A stretch of 64,000 nucleotides of DNA from Methylobacterium phyllostachyos (lineage in GTDB: Bacteria > Pseudomonadota > Alphaproteobacteria > Rhizobiales > Beijerinckiaceae): contig NZ_FNHS01000016.1 of the NCBI RefSeq assembly GCF_900103445.1, forward strand, positions 1-64,000. Reading direction: 5' to 3'. Below the pieces are notes generated by a model. The model saw only the letters and a program-made list of their open reading frames with translations, did no database searches and was not told the origin of the DNA. Both the position numbers and the translations under genes were made by a program. Of the stretch, positions 15,947 to 24,743 are shown in pieces. The first letter of the stretch is position 1; every line of letters begins with the position of its first letter.

Positions 15947-16957
15947 TCGGTGTGGCGTTTTTCCGCGCAGGAGACCGCCGCGATCGCCCATGGCGGCGAT
16001 CTCGGAGGCCTCCGTAAAGCCTTTCCCGACGCGCCGGAGCCCTGGCTCGACCTCTCGACGGGGATCAATCCGATCCCGTATCCCGTGCCGCCCGTGGAAA
16101 CCAGCGCCTGGACGCGGCTCCCCGAGGCTTCCGAGGTCCAGACCCTGCGCGCGGCTGCGGCTTCGGCCTATGGCGCACCGGATGCGGCCCATGTCGTGCC
16201 CGCCCCTGGCACCCAGATCCTGATCGAGACCCTGCCTCGGCTGCTGGCTCCGACCCAGGTGGCTGTGCTGGGCCCCACCTATGCCGAGCACGCCGCTGCC
16301 TGGGCCCGGGCCGGCCACACCGTGCGCGAGGTCGCGGATCTCGACGCGCTCGACGACGCCCGGGTGGCGGTGATCGTCGACCCCAACAACCCGGACGGGC
16401 GGACATTTGCGCTGGCCGAGCGCCGCGCCCTGGCCGAAACCTTCAGCGCCCGCGGCGGCCTGCTGGTGGTCGACGAGGCCTTCGCGGATCTCGAACCGGT
16501 GGAGAGCCTGTGCCCGCATGTCGGGCCGGGCCTCGTGGTGCTGCGCTCCTTCGGCAAGACCTACGGGCTTGCGGGCCTGCGCCTCGGCTTCGCGGTCGCC
16601 GAGCCCGGGATCGCGGCCCGGATCGCGGAGGCGCTGGGGCCCTGGGCGGTGTCCGGCCCGGCGCTGGCGATCGGGACCGCGGCCCTGTCAGATACCGAAT
16701 GGCGCGCGGAGGCCGCTCGGACCCGGGCGGCGGACGCGGCCCGGCTCGACCGGATGATCGTGCGGGGCGGAGGACAGGTCGTCGGCGGCACATGCCTGTT
16801 CCGGACCGCGGATTTTTCAGACGGGCCCGACCTTTACCGGCGCCTCGCGGCGGCGGGCATTGCCGTGCGCCGCTTCGCCGAGCGCCCGGAGCGCCTGCGC
16901 TTCGGATTACCGCCCGACAAGACGGCCTGGTGCCGGCTGTCCCGGGTGCTGAAATAG
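15938..16957 (+). CDS. cobC: threonine-phosphate decarboxylase (CobC/CobD-type PLP enzyme)
   Basis: A 339-residue fold-type I PLP enzyme that makes (R)-1-amino-2-propanol phosphate for the lower-ligand linker. The N-terminal signature HGGDLGGLRKAFP precedes LDLSTGINPIPYP. The substrate region VDPNNPDGR and the PLP lysine in SFGKTYGLAGLRLG (Lys207) are present. The ATG at 15938 has no strong Shine-Dalgarno sequence; a GTG at 15950 would remove the nine-base overlap with cobD and shorten the protein by four residues. It is divergent from cobD, its pathway partner, which uses its product. Confidence 0.94.
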   Translation: MDHSVWRFSAQETAAIAHGGDLGGLRKAFPDAPEPWLDLSTGINPIPYPVPPVETSAWTRLPEASEVQTLRAAAASAYGAPDAAHVVPAPGTQILIETLPRLLAPTQVAVLGPTYAEHAAAWARAGHTVREVADLDALDDARVAVIVDPNNPDGRTFALAERRALAETFSARGGLLVVDEAFADLEPVESLCPHVGPGLVVLRSFGKTYGLAGLRLGFAVAEPGIAARIAEALGPWAVSGPALAIGTAALSDTEWRAEAARTRAADAARLDRMIVRGGGQVVGGTCLFRTADFSDGPDLYRRLAAAGIAVRRFAERPERLRFGLPPDKTAWCRLSRVLK

Positions 16958-16984
16958 ACGCAGGCGGTCCGGCCTTCGGCGCTC

Positions 16985-17105
16985 CGGATCCACAAGGTCC
17001 GGGACCTTGTGTGGGTGCAGGGCAAAGCCCTGCCGGGTTCGGGCAACGCCCGACATCGGGGCTCTGCCCTGATCCCCCGCCAAAGGGCTACGCCCTTTGC
17101 GATCC
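16985..17105. repeat. family A multi-hairpin intergenic element, copy 2
   Basis: The element begins with a hairpin CACAAGGTCC...GGACCTTGTG, has GGGTGCAGGGC/GCCCTGC, then GGGCTCTGCCCT and ends with CAAAGGGC...GCCCTTTG and GATCC, which is complementary to the GGATC at the beginning. The outer box differs from the GGGTTTCC type of copies 1, 3 and 4, but the order of modules is the same. It lies between the convergent cobC and MFS genes. Confidence 0.75.
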
Positions 17106-17113
17106 TATATGCT

Positions 17114-18280
17114 TCACGAAGTGCGCCCATGCGGGTCGCGCGCCGCCACGACCACCGCCAGCGCCGAGAACACCAGCCCCACGGCGCAGACCCCCGGCCA
17201 GCCCACCAGCAGGAAGGCCTGCGAGCCGGCATAGGCGCCGAGCGCTCCGAACACGAACAGGGTCGTGAACAGCACGGTGTTGATCCGCCCCCGCGCGCCC
17301 GGAACCAGGGCGTAGGCCCGGGTCTGGTTGGCGATCAGCGCGCCGTTCATGCCGATGTCGATGAGCAGCACGCCGAGCGCCACCGCGACGAGGGACCACG
17401 CGCCCCCGGCCCAGAGCACCACGAAGGACAAGGCGACCATCAGGCTGCCGCCGAGCACCACGGGCTTGGCGCCCTTCCGATCGGTGAACCGGCCCGAGAG
17501 CGGGGCCACGAAGGCCCCGCAGACGCCGATCACCCCGAACAGCCCGGCGCCCGCGGCGGTGAGCCCGAAGGGCGGCCCCTCCACCAGCAGCGCCAGCGTT
17601 GCCCAGAAGGCGTTGAAGGCGGCAAACAGCAGCGCCTGCGACAGGCTCGCCGTGCGCAAGACCGGCTGGCTCCGAGCGAGGTGGAGGATGGACAGCATCA
17701 GCGCGCGGTAGCGCAGGGGATGCGTCTGCGGCGTGTGGGGCAGGGTCGCCCGGGCGATGCCCGCCATTGCGAGCGCCAGCAGGGACGCGACGAGGAAGAC
17801 CGGCCGCCAGCCGAGATGCGCCCCCAGAAACCCGCTCGCCGTCCGAGCGAGCAGGATGCCGGTCAGCAGCCCGGTCATCACCTGCCCGACCAGCCGGCCG
17901 CGGCTCGCATCCGGCGCGAGCTCGGCCGCGAACGGCACCGCCTGCTGGGCCGCGCTGGCGAGCACGCCGACGACGAGATGGGCGAGCGCCAAGCTCGCGA
18001 GGTTCGGGGCGAGGCCGACCGCGAGCAGCGCCAGGGCGAGGCCGAGGCATTGCCCCACGATCAGCGCCCGCCGCGGCAGCGCGTCGCCGAGCGGCACGAG
18101 CCCGACGATGCCGAGCCCGTAGCCGACCAGCGCCGTGGTCGGCACCCACAGGGCAGCCCGATCGCCGAACTCGGCCACGATCAGGCCGAGCAGCGGCTGG
18201 TTGTAGTAGATGTTGGCCACCGCCCCACCGGCGATCAGCGTCAGGCCGAGGCGGGCCTTCGCGTCGAGGGTTGTGGTCAC
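17114..18280 (-). CDS. MFS transporter, YnfM/arabinose-efflux-like
   Basis: A 388-residue protein with about 12 hydrophobic segments. It begins with the group signature GAVANIYYNQPLLGLIVAEFG, common to a branch of MFS exporters often annotated as drug or sugar-efflux carriers. SGRFTDRKGAKPVVLGG is the loop 8-9 motif. Inner-membrane location is clear, but the substrate is not. It is alone on this strand. About 330 bases of sequence without a supported gene follow its start (18281-18611), likely containing its promoter and that of the gene at 18612. A role in malonate export or uptake is possible by location only. Confidence 0.88.
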   Translation of the reverse strand: MTTTLDAKARLGLTLIAGGAVANIYYNQPLLGLIVAEFGDRAALWVPTTALVGYGLGIVGLVPLGDALPRRALIVGQCLGLALALLAVGLAPNLASLALAHLVVGVLASAAQQAVPFAAELAPDASRGRLVGQVMTGLLTGILLARTASGFLGAHLGWRPVFLVASLLALAMAGIARATLPHTPQTHPLRYRALMLSILHLARSQPVLRTASLSQALLFAAFNAFWATLALLVEGPPFGLTAAGAGLFGVIGVCGAFVAPLSGRFTDRKGAKPVVLGGSLMVALSFVVLWAGGAWSLVAVALGVLLIDIGMNGALIANQTRAYALVPGARGRINTVLFTTLFVFGALGAYAGSQAFLLVGWPGVCAVGLVFSALAVVVAARDPHGRTS

Positions 18281-18611
18281 GGCAGGATCGAGGGCAGGCG
18301 GGTCCGTCGCGGCGGATGGGCCATGGTCGGGTCCGTATCTCCGAAGGGAAAGGCCGAGCCGCGAGGGTTACGGGGTGACCGCGCCGGCCGGCAAGCTGCG
18401 GCGATGCATCCCTGCCGGCACGCGGCGCGCCCCTTCACGGGTGCCGACGGAGCACCATATGCAATCGATACGACATGCGGCGCCGTCCTGCGGGCGGGAT
18501 GCCGCGCAGCACGGAAATCCGGGCCTGACAGGCACCAGAACCGGATACGAGCGAGAGGGCGGTTTCGTTCCGTGTAGACGCCCCCGGAACCGTCGGAACA
18601 GGGAGTACGGA

Positions 18612-18803
18612 ATGCCGAACTACCGCGTCGACTTCGCCAAGGAGATCCTCGGGGTCCCGTTCACGATCGGCTCCGTGGAGATCATGCGGGCCCGCGATCC
18701 CGAACGCGCCCGCCGCGCGGCCGAGCTCCGCTTCGCCCGCCAGCATGGCGTTGGCGATTGGCGCGAGCGGGCCGACCTCGCCACCGTGGCCGAGCGGATC
18801 TGA
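18612..18803 (+). CDS. 63-aa small protein of unknown function
   Basis: The product begins MPNYRVDFAKEILGVPFTIG and continues with a helical, arginine-rich part (RARDPERARRAAELRFARQ) and ends with DLATVAERI. One strand pair followed by helices would fit a small soluble fold. GGGAG stands six bases upstream of the ATG. It precedes the malonyl-CoA decarboxylase gene by about 256 bases, so a shared promoter is uncertain. I do not recognise the family. Confidence 0.65.
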   Translation: MPNYRVDFAKEILGVPFTIGSVEIMRARDPERARRAAELRFARQHGVGDWRERADLATVAERI

Positions 18804-19059
18804 CCGGCGGAAATCCAGTCCGTCCCGCGCCCTCCGCGGCGATCTGAAAGCGCGATCTTCGCACTCTGCGACCGGTCAAGCTCTGGTCGCGGAGGCCGCG
18901 CCGCCGTAAGGTGCCGGGCAGGATCGAAGTGCCGATCCGGCCTCTCCGGTGGAGGGTCGGCAGCACCGGATCCGGTTGCGCCCGTGTCCGGACGGCGAGC
19001 CGGCGTCGCGGGGCGGGACGCGCTTCGAGTCCGGATCGACAGGGGTCAGTGCGAAGGTC

Positions 19060-20469
19060 ATGGCGGCGATCTCCTTCTTCGGCGACCTCCTTCAGACCAT
19101 CAGCGAGCGCGGCCGCGACCTGATCGGCATCGGCCGCGGCGATCTTGCCTCCCGGGCCAATGCGGGCGATCTCGTCAAGCTGTGCGAGGATCTGATCTCC
19201 CGGCGCGGCGAGGCCTCGGGTGTGGCCTTGGCCCGCCTGATCCTCGATCGCTACGCGAGCTTCGGGCCGGCAGAGCGCCACGCCTTCCTGCGGGCCATCG
19301 CGCTCGATTTCGACGCGGACTCCGCCGCCGTCGACGAGGCGATCGCCGCCTACCGGGCCGCTCCGTCGCGGGCGCGGCTCGGGACCCTGCACGATGCGGC
19401 CGAGCCCCGCAGCCAGGAGTTGATTCGCCGCCTCAACCTCGCCCGGGGCGGCACGCTCAGCCTCGTGCGGATGCGCGAGGATCTGTTCGACCTGCGTCAA
19501 GCTTTGCGGTCGGGCGACACGTCGGATCCCGCCCTGCTGGACGCGGTCGACAGCCTCGATTGCGATTTCGAGCACCTGTTCGCCTCGTGGTTCAACCGCG
19601 GCTTCCTGGTGCTCCGCCACATCGACTGGACCACGCCGGCCCACATCCTGGAAAAGATCATCCGCTACGAGGCGGTCCACGCCATCGCCGATTGGGACGA
19701 CCTGCGCGCCCGGATCGAGCCGCCGGACCGGCGCTGCTTCGCGTTCTTCCACCCGGCCTTGGCCGACGAACCGCTGATCTTCGTGGAGGTGGCGCTGACG
19801 GGGGAGATCGCCCCGGCCATCGCGCCGATCCTGTCGCGGGAGCGCAAGCCGCTGCAGCCGCAGGCGGCGACCACGGCCATCTTCTATTCGATCTCCAACT
19901 GCCAGAAGGGGCTCGCGGGCGTCACTTTCGGCAACTTCCTGATCAAGCAGGTGGTCGAGGATCTGACCCGCGAAGTGCCGACGCTCAAGACCTTCGTGAC
20001 GCTCTCGCCGGTGCCGGGCTTTGCCGCGTGGCTTGCCCGGGAGCGCCGGGCCGACAGCCCGCAGGGGCTGCTGCCCGAGGATGTCGAGACCCTGCGGGCG
20101 CTGGACGATCCCGACTGGCACACCGACAAGGCGAAGGCCGAGGCGGTGCGCAAGGCGCTGATCCCGGCGGCGGCCGCCTATTTCCTGCGCGCCAAGAACG
20201 CCCGGGGCCGGCCCCTCGACCCGGTGGCCCGGTTCCACCTCGGCAACGGCGCCCGGCTCGATCGGATCAACTTCCTCGGCGACACGTCGAAGAAGGGCCT
20301 GTCCCAGGCCCACGGGCTGATGGTGAACTATCTCTACGACCTCGCCGCGATCGAGCGGAACCACGAGACCTACGCCAATCTCGGCACGGTGGTGGCCTCT
20401 CCGGCGGTGAGCCGGGAGCTGCGCGCTAAGCTGCCGCCGCCGCGCGCCGTGGTGCTGGCCGAGGCGTAG
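19060..20469 (+). CDS. matA: malonyl-CoA decarboxylase
   Basis: A 469-residue enzyme that decarboxylates malonyl-CoA to acetyl-CoA. The N-terminal helical domain (residues about 30-160) is followed by the GNAT-like catalytic domain. The signatures LASWFNRGFLVLRHIDW, ISNCQKGLAGVTFGNFLIK, VARFHLGNGARLDRINF and GLMVNYLYDL are all present, including the conserved His of FHLGNGA. The ATG at 19060 follows GAAGG. The gene forms a malonate-utilisation pair with the CoA ligase at 20723, although a family A element separates them. A malonate carrier (MatC-type) is not visible next to them. Confidence 0.93.
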   Translation: MAAISFFGDLLQTISERGRDLIGIGRGDLASRANAGDLVKLCEDLISRRGEASGVALARLILDRYASFGPAERHAFLRAIALDFDADSAAVDEAIAAYRAAPSRARLGTLHDAAEPRSQELIRRLNLARGGTLSLVRMREDLFDLRQALRSGDTSDPALLDAVDSLDCDFEHLFASWFNRGFLVLRHIDWTTPAHILEKIIRYEAVHAIADWDDLRARIEPPDRRCFAFFHPALADEPLIFVEVALTGEIAPAIAPILSRERKPLQPQAATTAIFYSISNCQKGLAGVTFGNFLIKQVVEDLTREVPTLKTFVTLSPVPGFAAWLARERRADSPQGLLPEDVETLRALDDPDWHTDKAKAEAVRKALIPAAAAYFLRAKNARGRPLDPVARFHLGNGARLDRINFLGDTSKKGLSQAHGLMVNYLYDLAAIERNHETYANLGTVVASPAVSRELRAKLPPPRAVVLAEA

Positions 20470-20475
20470 GATCAC

Positions 20476-20593
20476 GGGTTTCCAAAGGGCTTTCCCTTTG
20501 GTGGGGTGTCGGGGCGAAACCCCGACGATCGGGCCTCGCCCGACAGCAGGGCTCTGCCCTGCACCCGCCAAAGGACTCGTCCTTTGGAAACCC
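20476..20593. repeat. family A multi-hairpin intergenic element, copy 3 (most symmetrical)
   Basis: GGGTTTCCAAAGG at the left end is the exact complement of CCTTTGGAAACCC at the right end (13 bases). Each end can also fold locally: CCAAAGGGCTTTCCCTTTGG at the left, CCAAAGGACTCGTCCTTTGG at the right. Between them lie GTCGGGGC...CCCCGAC, CGGGC...GCCCG and AGGGCTCTGCCCT. It separates matA from matB. Confidence 0.9.
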
Positions 20594-20722
20594 GGATCCT
20601 CTTCCGCATGCGCGTGCCCAACGGCCTCGGGCCGTTCGCCGCCTGAAAGGGCTCGCCGGGAGGCCCCTAAGGCGGCTATGGGTGCGGGAGACACGAAGGC
20701 CCGCCACAGCCCAAGCCGCCTG

Positions 20723-22231
20723 ATGACCAACCACCTCTTCTCCCTGATCCGGGACGGCGTCCCCGATCCCGCCAAGACCGTGATCGAGACGCCGGAGGGC
20801 CGTCGCTACGCTTACGCGGACCTGATCGCCCGCGCCGGCGCCTACGCGGCGGCCCTGCGGGCGGCGGGCGTCGCGCCCGGCGACCGGGTGGCCGTGCAGG
20901 TCGAGAAGAGCCCGGAGGTCATCTTCCTGTATCTCGGCGTGGTCCGGGCCGGCGCCGTGTTCCTGCCGCTCAACACCGCCTACACCCCGGCCGAGATCGG
21001 CTACTTCCTGGGCGATGCCGAACCCACCGTCTTCGTCTGCGATCCGGGCCGGCGCGAGGCGCTGGCCGAGGCCGCGGCGGGCGTCCGGACGATCTGGACC
21101 CTCGACGGCGCGGGCGGCGGCAGCGCGGCCGAGGCGGCGGACCAGCAGGACGGAGATGTCGCCGATGTGCCCCGGGGCCCCGAAGATCTGGCGGCGATCC
21201 TCTACACCTCGGGCACGACCGGGCGTTCCAAGGGCGCCATGCTGACCCACGACAACCTCGCCTCGAACGCCCGGACGCTGGTCGATACCTGGCGCTTCAC
21301 CGCCGACGACGTGCTGATCCACGCCCTGCCGGTGTTCCACACCCACGGCCTGTTCGTGGCGACCAACACGGTGCTGGCGAGCGGCGGCTCGATGCTGTTC
21401 CTGCCCCGGCTCGATCCCAAGCTGATCCTGAGCCTGATGCCCCGGGCCAGCGTCCTGATGGGCGTGCCGACCTTCTACACGCGCCTCCTGAAGGAGCCGG
21501 GCCTGACGCCGGAGGCAGCCACGGGCATGCGCCTGTTCGTGTCGGGCTCGGCGCCGCTGCTCGCCGAGACGCACCGGGAGTGGCAGGCCCGCACCGGCCA
21601 CGCCATCCTCGAACGCTACGGCATGACCGAGACCAACATGAGCACCTCGAACCCCTATGACGGCGACCGGGTCGCCGGCACAGTCGGGTTCCCGCTGCCG
21701 GGCGTGTCCCTGCGGGTGGTCGATCCGGAGGGCGGGCGCGTGCTCGGCCCGGATACGGTCGGGATGATCGAGGTGAAGGGCCGGAACGTGTTCCAGGGCT
21801 ACTGGCGCATGCCGGAGAAGACCGCAGCCGAATTTCGGGCCGACGGCTTCTTCATCACGGGCGATCTCGGCAAGATCGACGGCCGGGGCTACGTCCACAT
21901 CGTCGGGCGCGGCAAGGACCTGATCATCTCGGGCGGCTTCAACGTCTATCCGAAGGAGGTCGAGACCGAGATCGACGCGCTCCCCGGCGTCGTCGAATCC
22001 GCGGTGATCGGCCTCGCGCACCCGGATTTCGGCGAGGCCGTCACCGCCGTGGTGGTGGGCGGCCCGGGCTGCCCGGACGAGGCCGGCGTGCAGGCCGCCC
22101 TGGAAAACCGGCTCGCCCGGTTCAAATGCCCCAAGCGGGTGCTGTTCGTGGACGAGCTGCCGCGCAACACCATGGGCAAGGTGCAGAAGAACCTGCTCCG
22201 GGAGGCGCATGCGGGGCTGTATCGGGACTGA
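20723..22231 (+). CDS. matB: malonyl-CoA synthetase (malonate--CoA ligase)
   Basis: A 502-residue acyl-adenylate-forming enzyme that makes malonyl-CoA from malonate, ATP and CoA. The AMP-binding loop is LYTSGTTGRSKGAMLTH (about residue 160). The hinge region GDLGKIDGRGYVHIVGRGKD and the C-terminal lysine segment ELPRNTMGKVQKNLLRE are intact. RYGMTETNMSTSNPYDG resembles MatB of Rhizobium, in which this region reads RYGMTETNMNTSNPYDG, so malonate rather than another acid is likely. Chosen start ATG at 20723. It works with matA; together they turn malonate into acetyl-CoA. Confidence 0.92.
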   Translation: MTNHLFSLIRDGVPDPAKTVIETPEGRRYAYADLIARAGAYAAALRAAGVAPGDRVAVQVEKSPEVIFLYLGVVRAGAVFLPLNTAYTPAEIGYFLGDAEPTVFVCDPGRREALAEAAAGVRTIWTLDGAGGGSAAEAADQQDGDVADVPRGPEDLAAILYTSGTTGRSKGAMLTHDNLASNARTLVDTWRFTADDVLIHALPVFHTHGLFVATNTVLASGGSMLFLPRLDPKLILSLMPRASVLMGVPTFYTRLLKEPGLTPEAATGMRLFVSGSAPLLAETHREWQARTGHAILERYGMTETNMSTSNPYDGDRVAGTVGFPLPGVSLRVVDPEGGRVLGPDTVGMIEVKGRNVFQGYWRMPEKTAAEFRADGFFITGDLGKIDGRGYVHIVGRGKDLIISGGFNVYPKEVETEIDALPGVVESAVIGLAHPDFGEAVTAVVVGGPGCPDEAGVQAALENRLARFKCPKRVLFVDELPRNTMGKVQKNLLREAHAGLYRD

Positions 22232-22286
22232 TGCAGGCTCGCGGCCAAGTCCGCTTCGCCGTCGAACGAGCACGCTTCAGTGTTGC

Positions 22287-22350
22287 AAGCGAAGCAATCC
22301 GGAATCGCACAACGCCTTGCGACATGTACGATTCCGGGTCACTTCGTTCC
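22287..22350. repeat. diverged palindromic element, probably family C
   Basis: AAGCGAAGCAATCCGGAATCG and CGATTCCGGGTCACTTCGTT form an imperfect stem of about 18 pairs around a loop of about 23 bases. The AAGCGAAGC-AATCC core resembles family C. It lies between matB and the convergent small membrane-protein operon and may also end both transcripts. Confidence 0.5.
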
Positions 22351-22400
22351 ACCCGTGAGGACGGTGCCGGCAAGCCCAAGGGAGGCGAGCCGGCCCGAGA

Positions 22401-23219
22401 TCAAAGATTATGCTCTTTCCGCTCACCCTCCGGCGGCGTGTGCCCATCCGGATCCACCACCTTGCGGGCGGCGGCGTTGAGATTGTCCGGATCAAGGGCG
22501 GATTCGACGAACTCGCGACCGATATTGGTCACTTCGCGGGCGTAGCGCAGGCCCTGGTCGCGCATCTCGTCGGCCCAGGGACCGATGTTCCGATCCTCCT
22601 GACGGGTGCGCGGCAGCAAGGCACCGAGTAGCAGGCCAGCAGCGACGCCCACCACGCCGACGAGGAGCGGGTTGTCGTCCACGAAGCGCTCGACCGCGGT
22701 GCGACCGCGATGCAGCCCGTCGATCCCCTGGCTGGTCAGGTCGTCGAGCGCGCGCAGGTTGCGTCGGTGAAGCCCCTCCGCACGCTCCCGCACGTCGTCA
22801 TAGGCCGCCGAGGCGCGGTCGCGGGCCTGATCGGCCGCGCCACCCAGGCGGTTGCTGATGTCGTCGGCGAAGCTCGAAACGGTCTGGCTCGCCTGACCGG
22901 CGAGGTCGGCGGCGCGGTCGCCTACTGCCCGGGCTCCCTCCTTCACGGCCGAGGCCGGGTCGGATCCGTGCGACCCGCCACTGGAGGTCCCGCCGGACGA
23001 GAGCGGCGTGCCGCCCTGCGGCAGCGGATCGTGCAGGCCGCGCGGATCGGGCCGCAGGGTGAAATCGCCCGCCGCCGTGCCGGGCGCACCCGGATCGCCG
23101 AGGCCGGCGGGATCCGGACGGAGGCCGGTGCCGCCAGACCCGTGCGGCATGCCCGCCTCGGCGGCGATCTGCTCGGGGGTGCGGGAGGGGGTGGAGGGGG
23201 TGCCCGGCTTGTCTGTCAT
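22401..23219 (-). CDS. 272-aa membrane-anchored helical protein (YqjD/DUF883-like C-terminal region)
   Basis: An N-terminal half rich in Gly, Pro and Ser with no fold visible is followed by a long helical region (ADDISNRLGGAADQARDRAS, RTAVERFVDDNPL) and one glycine-rich membrane segment (LVGVVGVAAGLLLGALLP, about residue 200). The arrangement of amphipathic helix then D-N-P-L then a single membrane helix is that of the ElaB/YqjD group of inner-membrane anchor proteins, many of which are induced in stationary phase. A soluble C-terminal tail follows. Start ATG at 23219. It is the last gene of a four-gene operon transcribed from 24672. Confidence 0.75.
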   Translation of the reverse strand: MTDKPGTPSTPSRTPEQIAAEAGMPHGSGGTGLRPDPAGLGDPGAPGTAAGDFTLRPDPRGLHDPLPQGGTPLSSGGTSSGGSHGSDPASAVKEGARAVGDRAADLAGQASQTVSSFADDISNRLGGAADQARDRASAAYDDVRERAEGLHRRNLRALDDLTSQGIDGLHRGRTAVERFVDDNPLLVGVVGVAAGLLLGALLPRTRQEDRNIGPWADEMRDQGLRYAREVTNIGREFVESALDPDNLNAAARKVVDPDGHTPPEGERKEHNL

Positions 23220-23322
23220 GGCGGTGTCCTCGGATGTCCGTCTCGGCTGCGTGCCCTCAAGGGGCACCGCCGTTGCCTCCGGCCTACCGGCCGGCCTTAT
23301 GATTTGTGTCCGGCGCCGATCC

Positions 23323-23703
23323 TCAGATCTCGGTCTTGTCCAGAGGTTCGCGCGCCGGGCGGCCCATGGGACGATCGGGATCGTAGCTGCGCGCGGCACC
23401 GGTATTCAGCGTGGGCACGCGCTCGGCTGCGACTTCCGTGCGCCGCCGCTGGGCGTCCTTCGCCATCCGGTTGAACAGCAGGCCGACGCCGGCCGCGATC
23501 AGCAGCACCGGCACGGGGTTGCGGCGCACCGCCTCCAGGGCCGAATCGTAGGTGCTGTTCAGGGCCGGCACGCGCCGGGCGTTGCCCAGCATCTCGTCCA
23601 CGAGGTTCGGCACCGAGAGCCGCCCCTGGATGCGGTCGATCGTGTCGTCGAGCCGGGCGCGGCTCTCCTCGATCTCCTTCTCGAGGTCGTTCATCGAACT
23701 CAT
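23323..23703 (-). CDS. DUF3618-like membrane protein
   Basis: The product is 126 residues. It starts MSSMNDLEKEIEESRARLDD and continues TIDRIQGRLS, the typical DUF3618 opening, followed by RRNPVPVLLIAAGVGLLFN, a single membrane helix near residue 65. The ATG at 23703 overlaps the stop codon of the upstream gene (ATGA), so translation is coupled. A Met three codons later is an alternative. The C-terminal tail is polar and basic. The role of the family is unknown; in these bacteria it usually occurs beside holin-like and YqjD-like proteins, as here. Confidence 0.82.
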   Translation of the reverse strand: MSSMNDLEKEIEESRARLDDTIDRIQGRLSVPNLVDEMLGNARRVPALNSTYDSALEAVRRNPVPVLLIAAGVGLLFNRMAKDAQRRRTEVAAERVPTLNTGAARSYDPDRPMGRPAREPLDKTEI

Positions 23704-24134
23704 CCGGACACGCGCTCCGACAGGGCTTGGGCATCCTGGCGAACCTGGCGCGTGGTGCGCTTTGGGGCCAGGGTGGAGAGGGACAGGACGCTGCGCGCCC
23801 ACAGGGCCATCCCGAGGGCGAGAACCAGCAGCACGCCGCCGACGATCAGGGCCGAGAGCCACTCCGACCCCACGACCGTGGCGAGCCATTTCACGAAGGC
23901 GCCGATCAGGACCAGCAGGGCGACCACGGCGAACACCGCCGAGCCGACCATGCAGGCGAGGCCGACGATGAGCTGGCGGATGTTGCCCGCCATCTCGGCG
24001 CGGAACAGCGCGATCTCCTTGCGGGCGAGCTCATTCGTCTCGCGCAGCGCGTCGCCGATCAGGCTCTGGATGCTCGAGGCACCGGTGGTGCCGGCAGATG
24101 GGCCGGCTTGGCGCGGATCAGTCCCCTGGGCCAT
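23700..24134 (-). CDS. YqjE/DUF1469-like (putative actinobacterial holin-X/holin-superfamily III) membrane protein
   Basis: 144 residues: an N-terminal helix (SLIGDALRETNELARKEIALFRAEM) followed by two hydrophobic segments (about 55-80 and 92-112: VGSAVFAVVALLVLIGAF and ALIVGGVLLVLALGMALWA) and a basic tail. The pattern of an E-T-N-E-L-A-R-K-E-I helix then a membrane hairpin is that of the YqjE/holin-superfamily-III group. The holin name is historical; no phage genes are near. It probably is an inner-membrane organiser made under stress. It starts four bases after the previous gene and overlaps the DUF3618-like gene. Confidence 0.82.
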   Translation of the reverse strand: MAQGTDPRQAGPSAGTTGASSIQSLIGDALRETNELARKEIALFRAEMAGNIRQLIVGLACMVGSAVFAVVALLVLIGAFVKWLATVVGSEWLSALIVGGVLLVLALGMALWARSVLSLSTLAPKRTTRQVRQDAQALSERVSG

Positions 24135-24138
24135 GGCG

Positions 24139-24672
24139 TCAGGCCCGGAAGCTGTCGCGGGCGTCGCCCTCCGGCGCCTCCGGCGGCAGGCTCGACGACT
24201 TGATGAACCGGGCGGCGATCAGGCCGGCCACGAAGGTGCCGACCGCCACCGCAACCGGCGCCCGGCGGGCGAGGGACTCGGCCTCGCTGTAGAAATCGCC
24301 GAGGCTGCGGCGCTCGATCGAGGAGCCGAGCTGCTGCAGCCCGTCGGCGGCGCTGTCGAAGAAGGCGCGCACGTTCGGCTTGTCGCCAAGATCGCGGCCG
24401 GAATTGCGGATCGTCTGGGCCAGATCGTGGACCGACTGCGCCGCATCGCTCTTGCGCTGCTCGACATAGCTCTGCGCCTGAAGCCGGGCCGCGTCGAGCA
24501 GCCCGCGACCGCGCTCCGCCGCCACGTCCGCCAACCCCTCGACATCGCCCTGCAGGCCACGCCACTGCGCGCGTTCACTGGCCGCAGCATGGGACGCCTC
24601 GTGCTGCGCCTCGTGCGCGGTCCCGTGAAGCGTATCCTTGGGCGCGTCGTGCGGTAACTCGTTGCCGGCCAT
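24139..24672 (-). CDS. 177-aa nutrient-stress-type protein with one C-terminal membrane helix
   Basis: A hydrophilic N-terminus rich in His and Ala is followed by a long coiled helix (LQGDVEGLADVAAERGRGLL through RKSDAAQSVHDLAQTI) and one membrane helix near residues 140-160 (APVAVAVGTFVAGLIAARF). It resembles proteins called nutrient-deprivation-induced in Hyphomicrobiales, but this is from overall pattern, not a motif. GAGGAG lies 13 bases upstream of the ATG. It is the first gene of the four-gene operon and the closest to the GGAAC-type promoter at 24744-24768. Confidence 0.72.
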   Translation of the reverse strand: MAGNELPHDAPKDTLHGTAHEAQHEASHAAASERAQWRGLQGDVEGLADVAAERGRGLLDAARLQAQSYVEQRKSDAAQSVHDLAQTIRNSGRDLGDKPNVRAFFDSAADGLQQLGSSIERRSLGDFYSEAESLARRAPVAVAVGTFVAGLIAARFIKSSSLPPEAPEGDARDSFRA

Positions 24673-24743
24673 CTCGAAAACACTCCTCGCGACGCGGGGT
24701 GGGACACCGCTCGCGGCGACCGTGACCCCCGCGATGGCTGAGT

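Noticed and set aside
23700..24134. Holin-like gene as evidence of a prophage
   Set aside because: It lies in a stress-type operon with no lysin, capsid or integrase; the holin label comes from the family name only.
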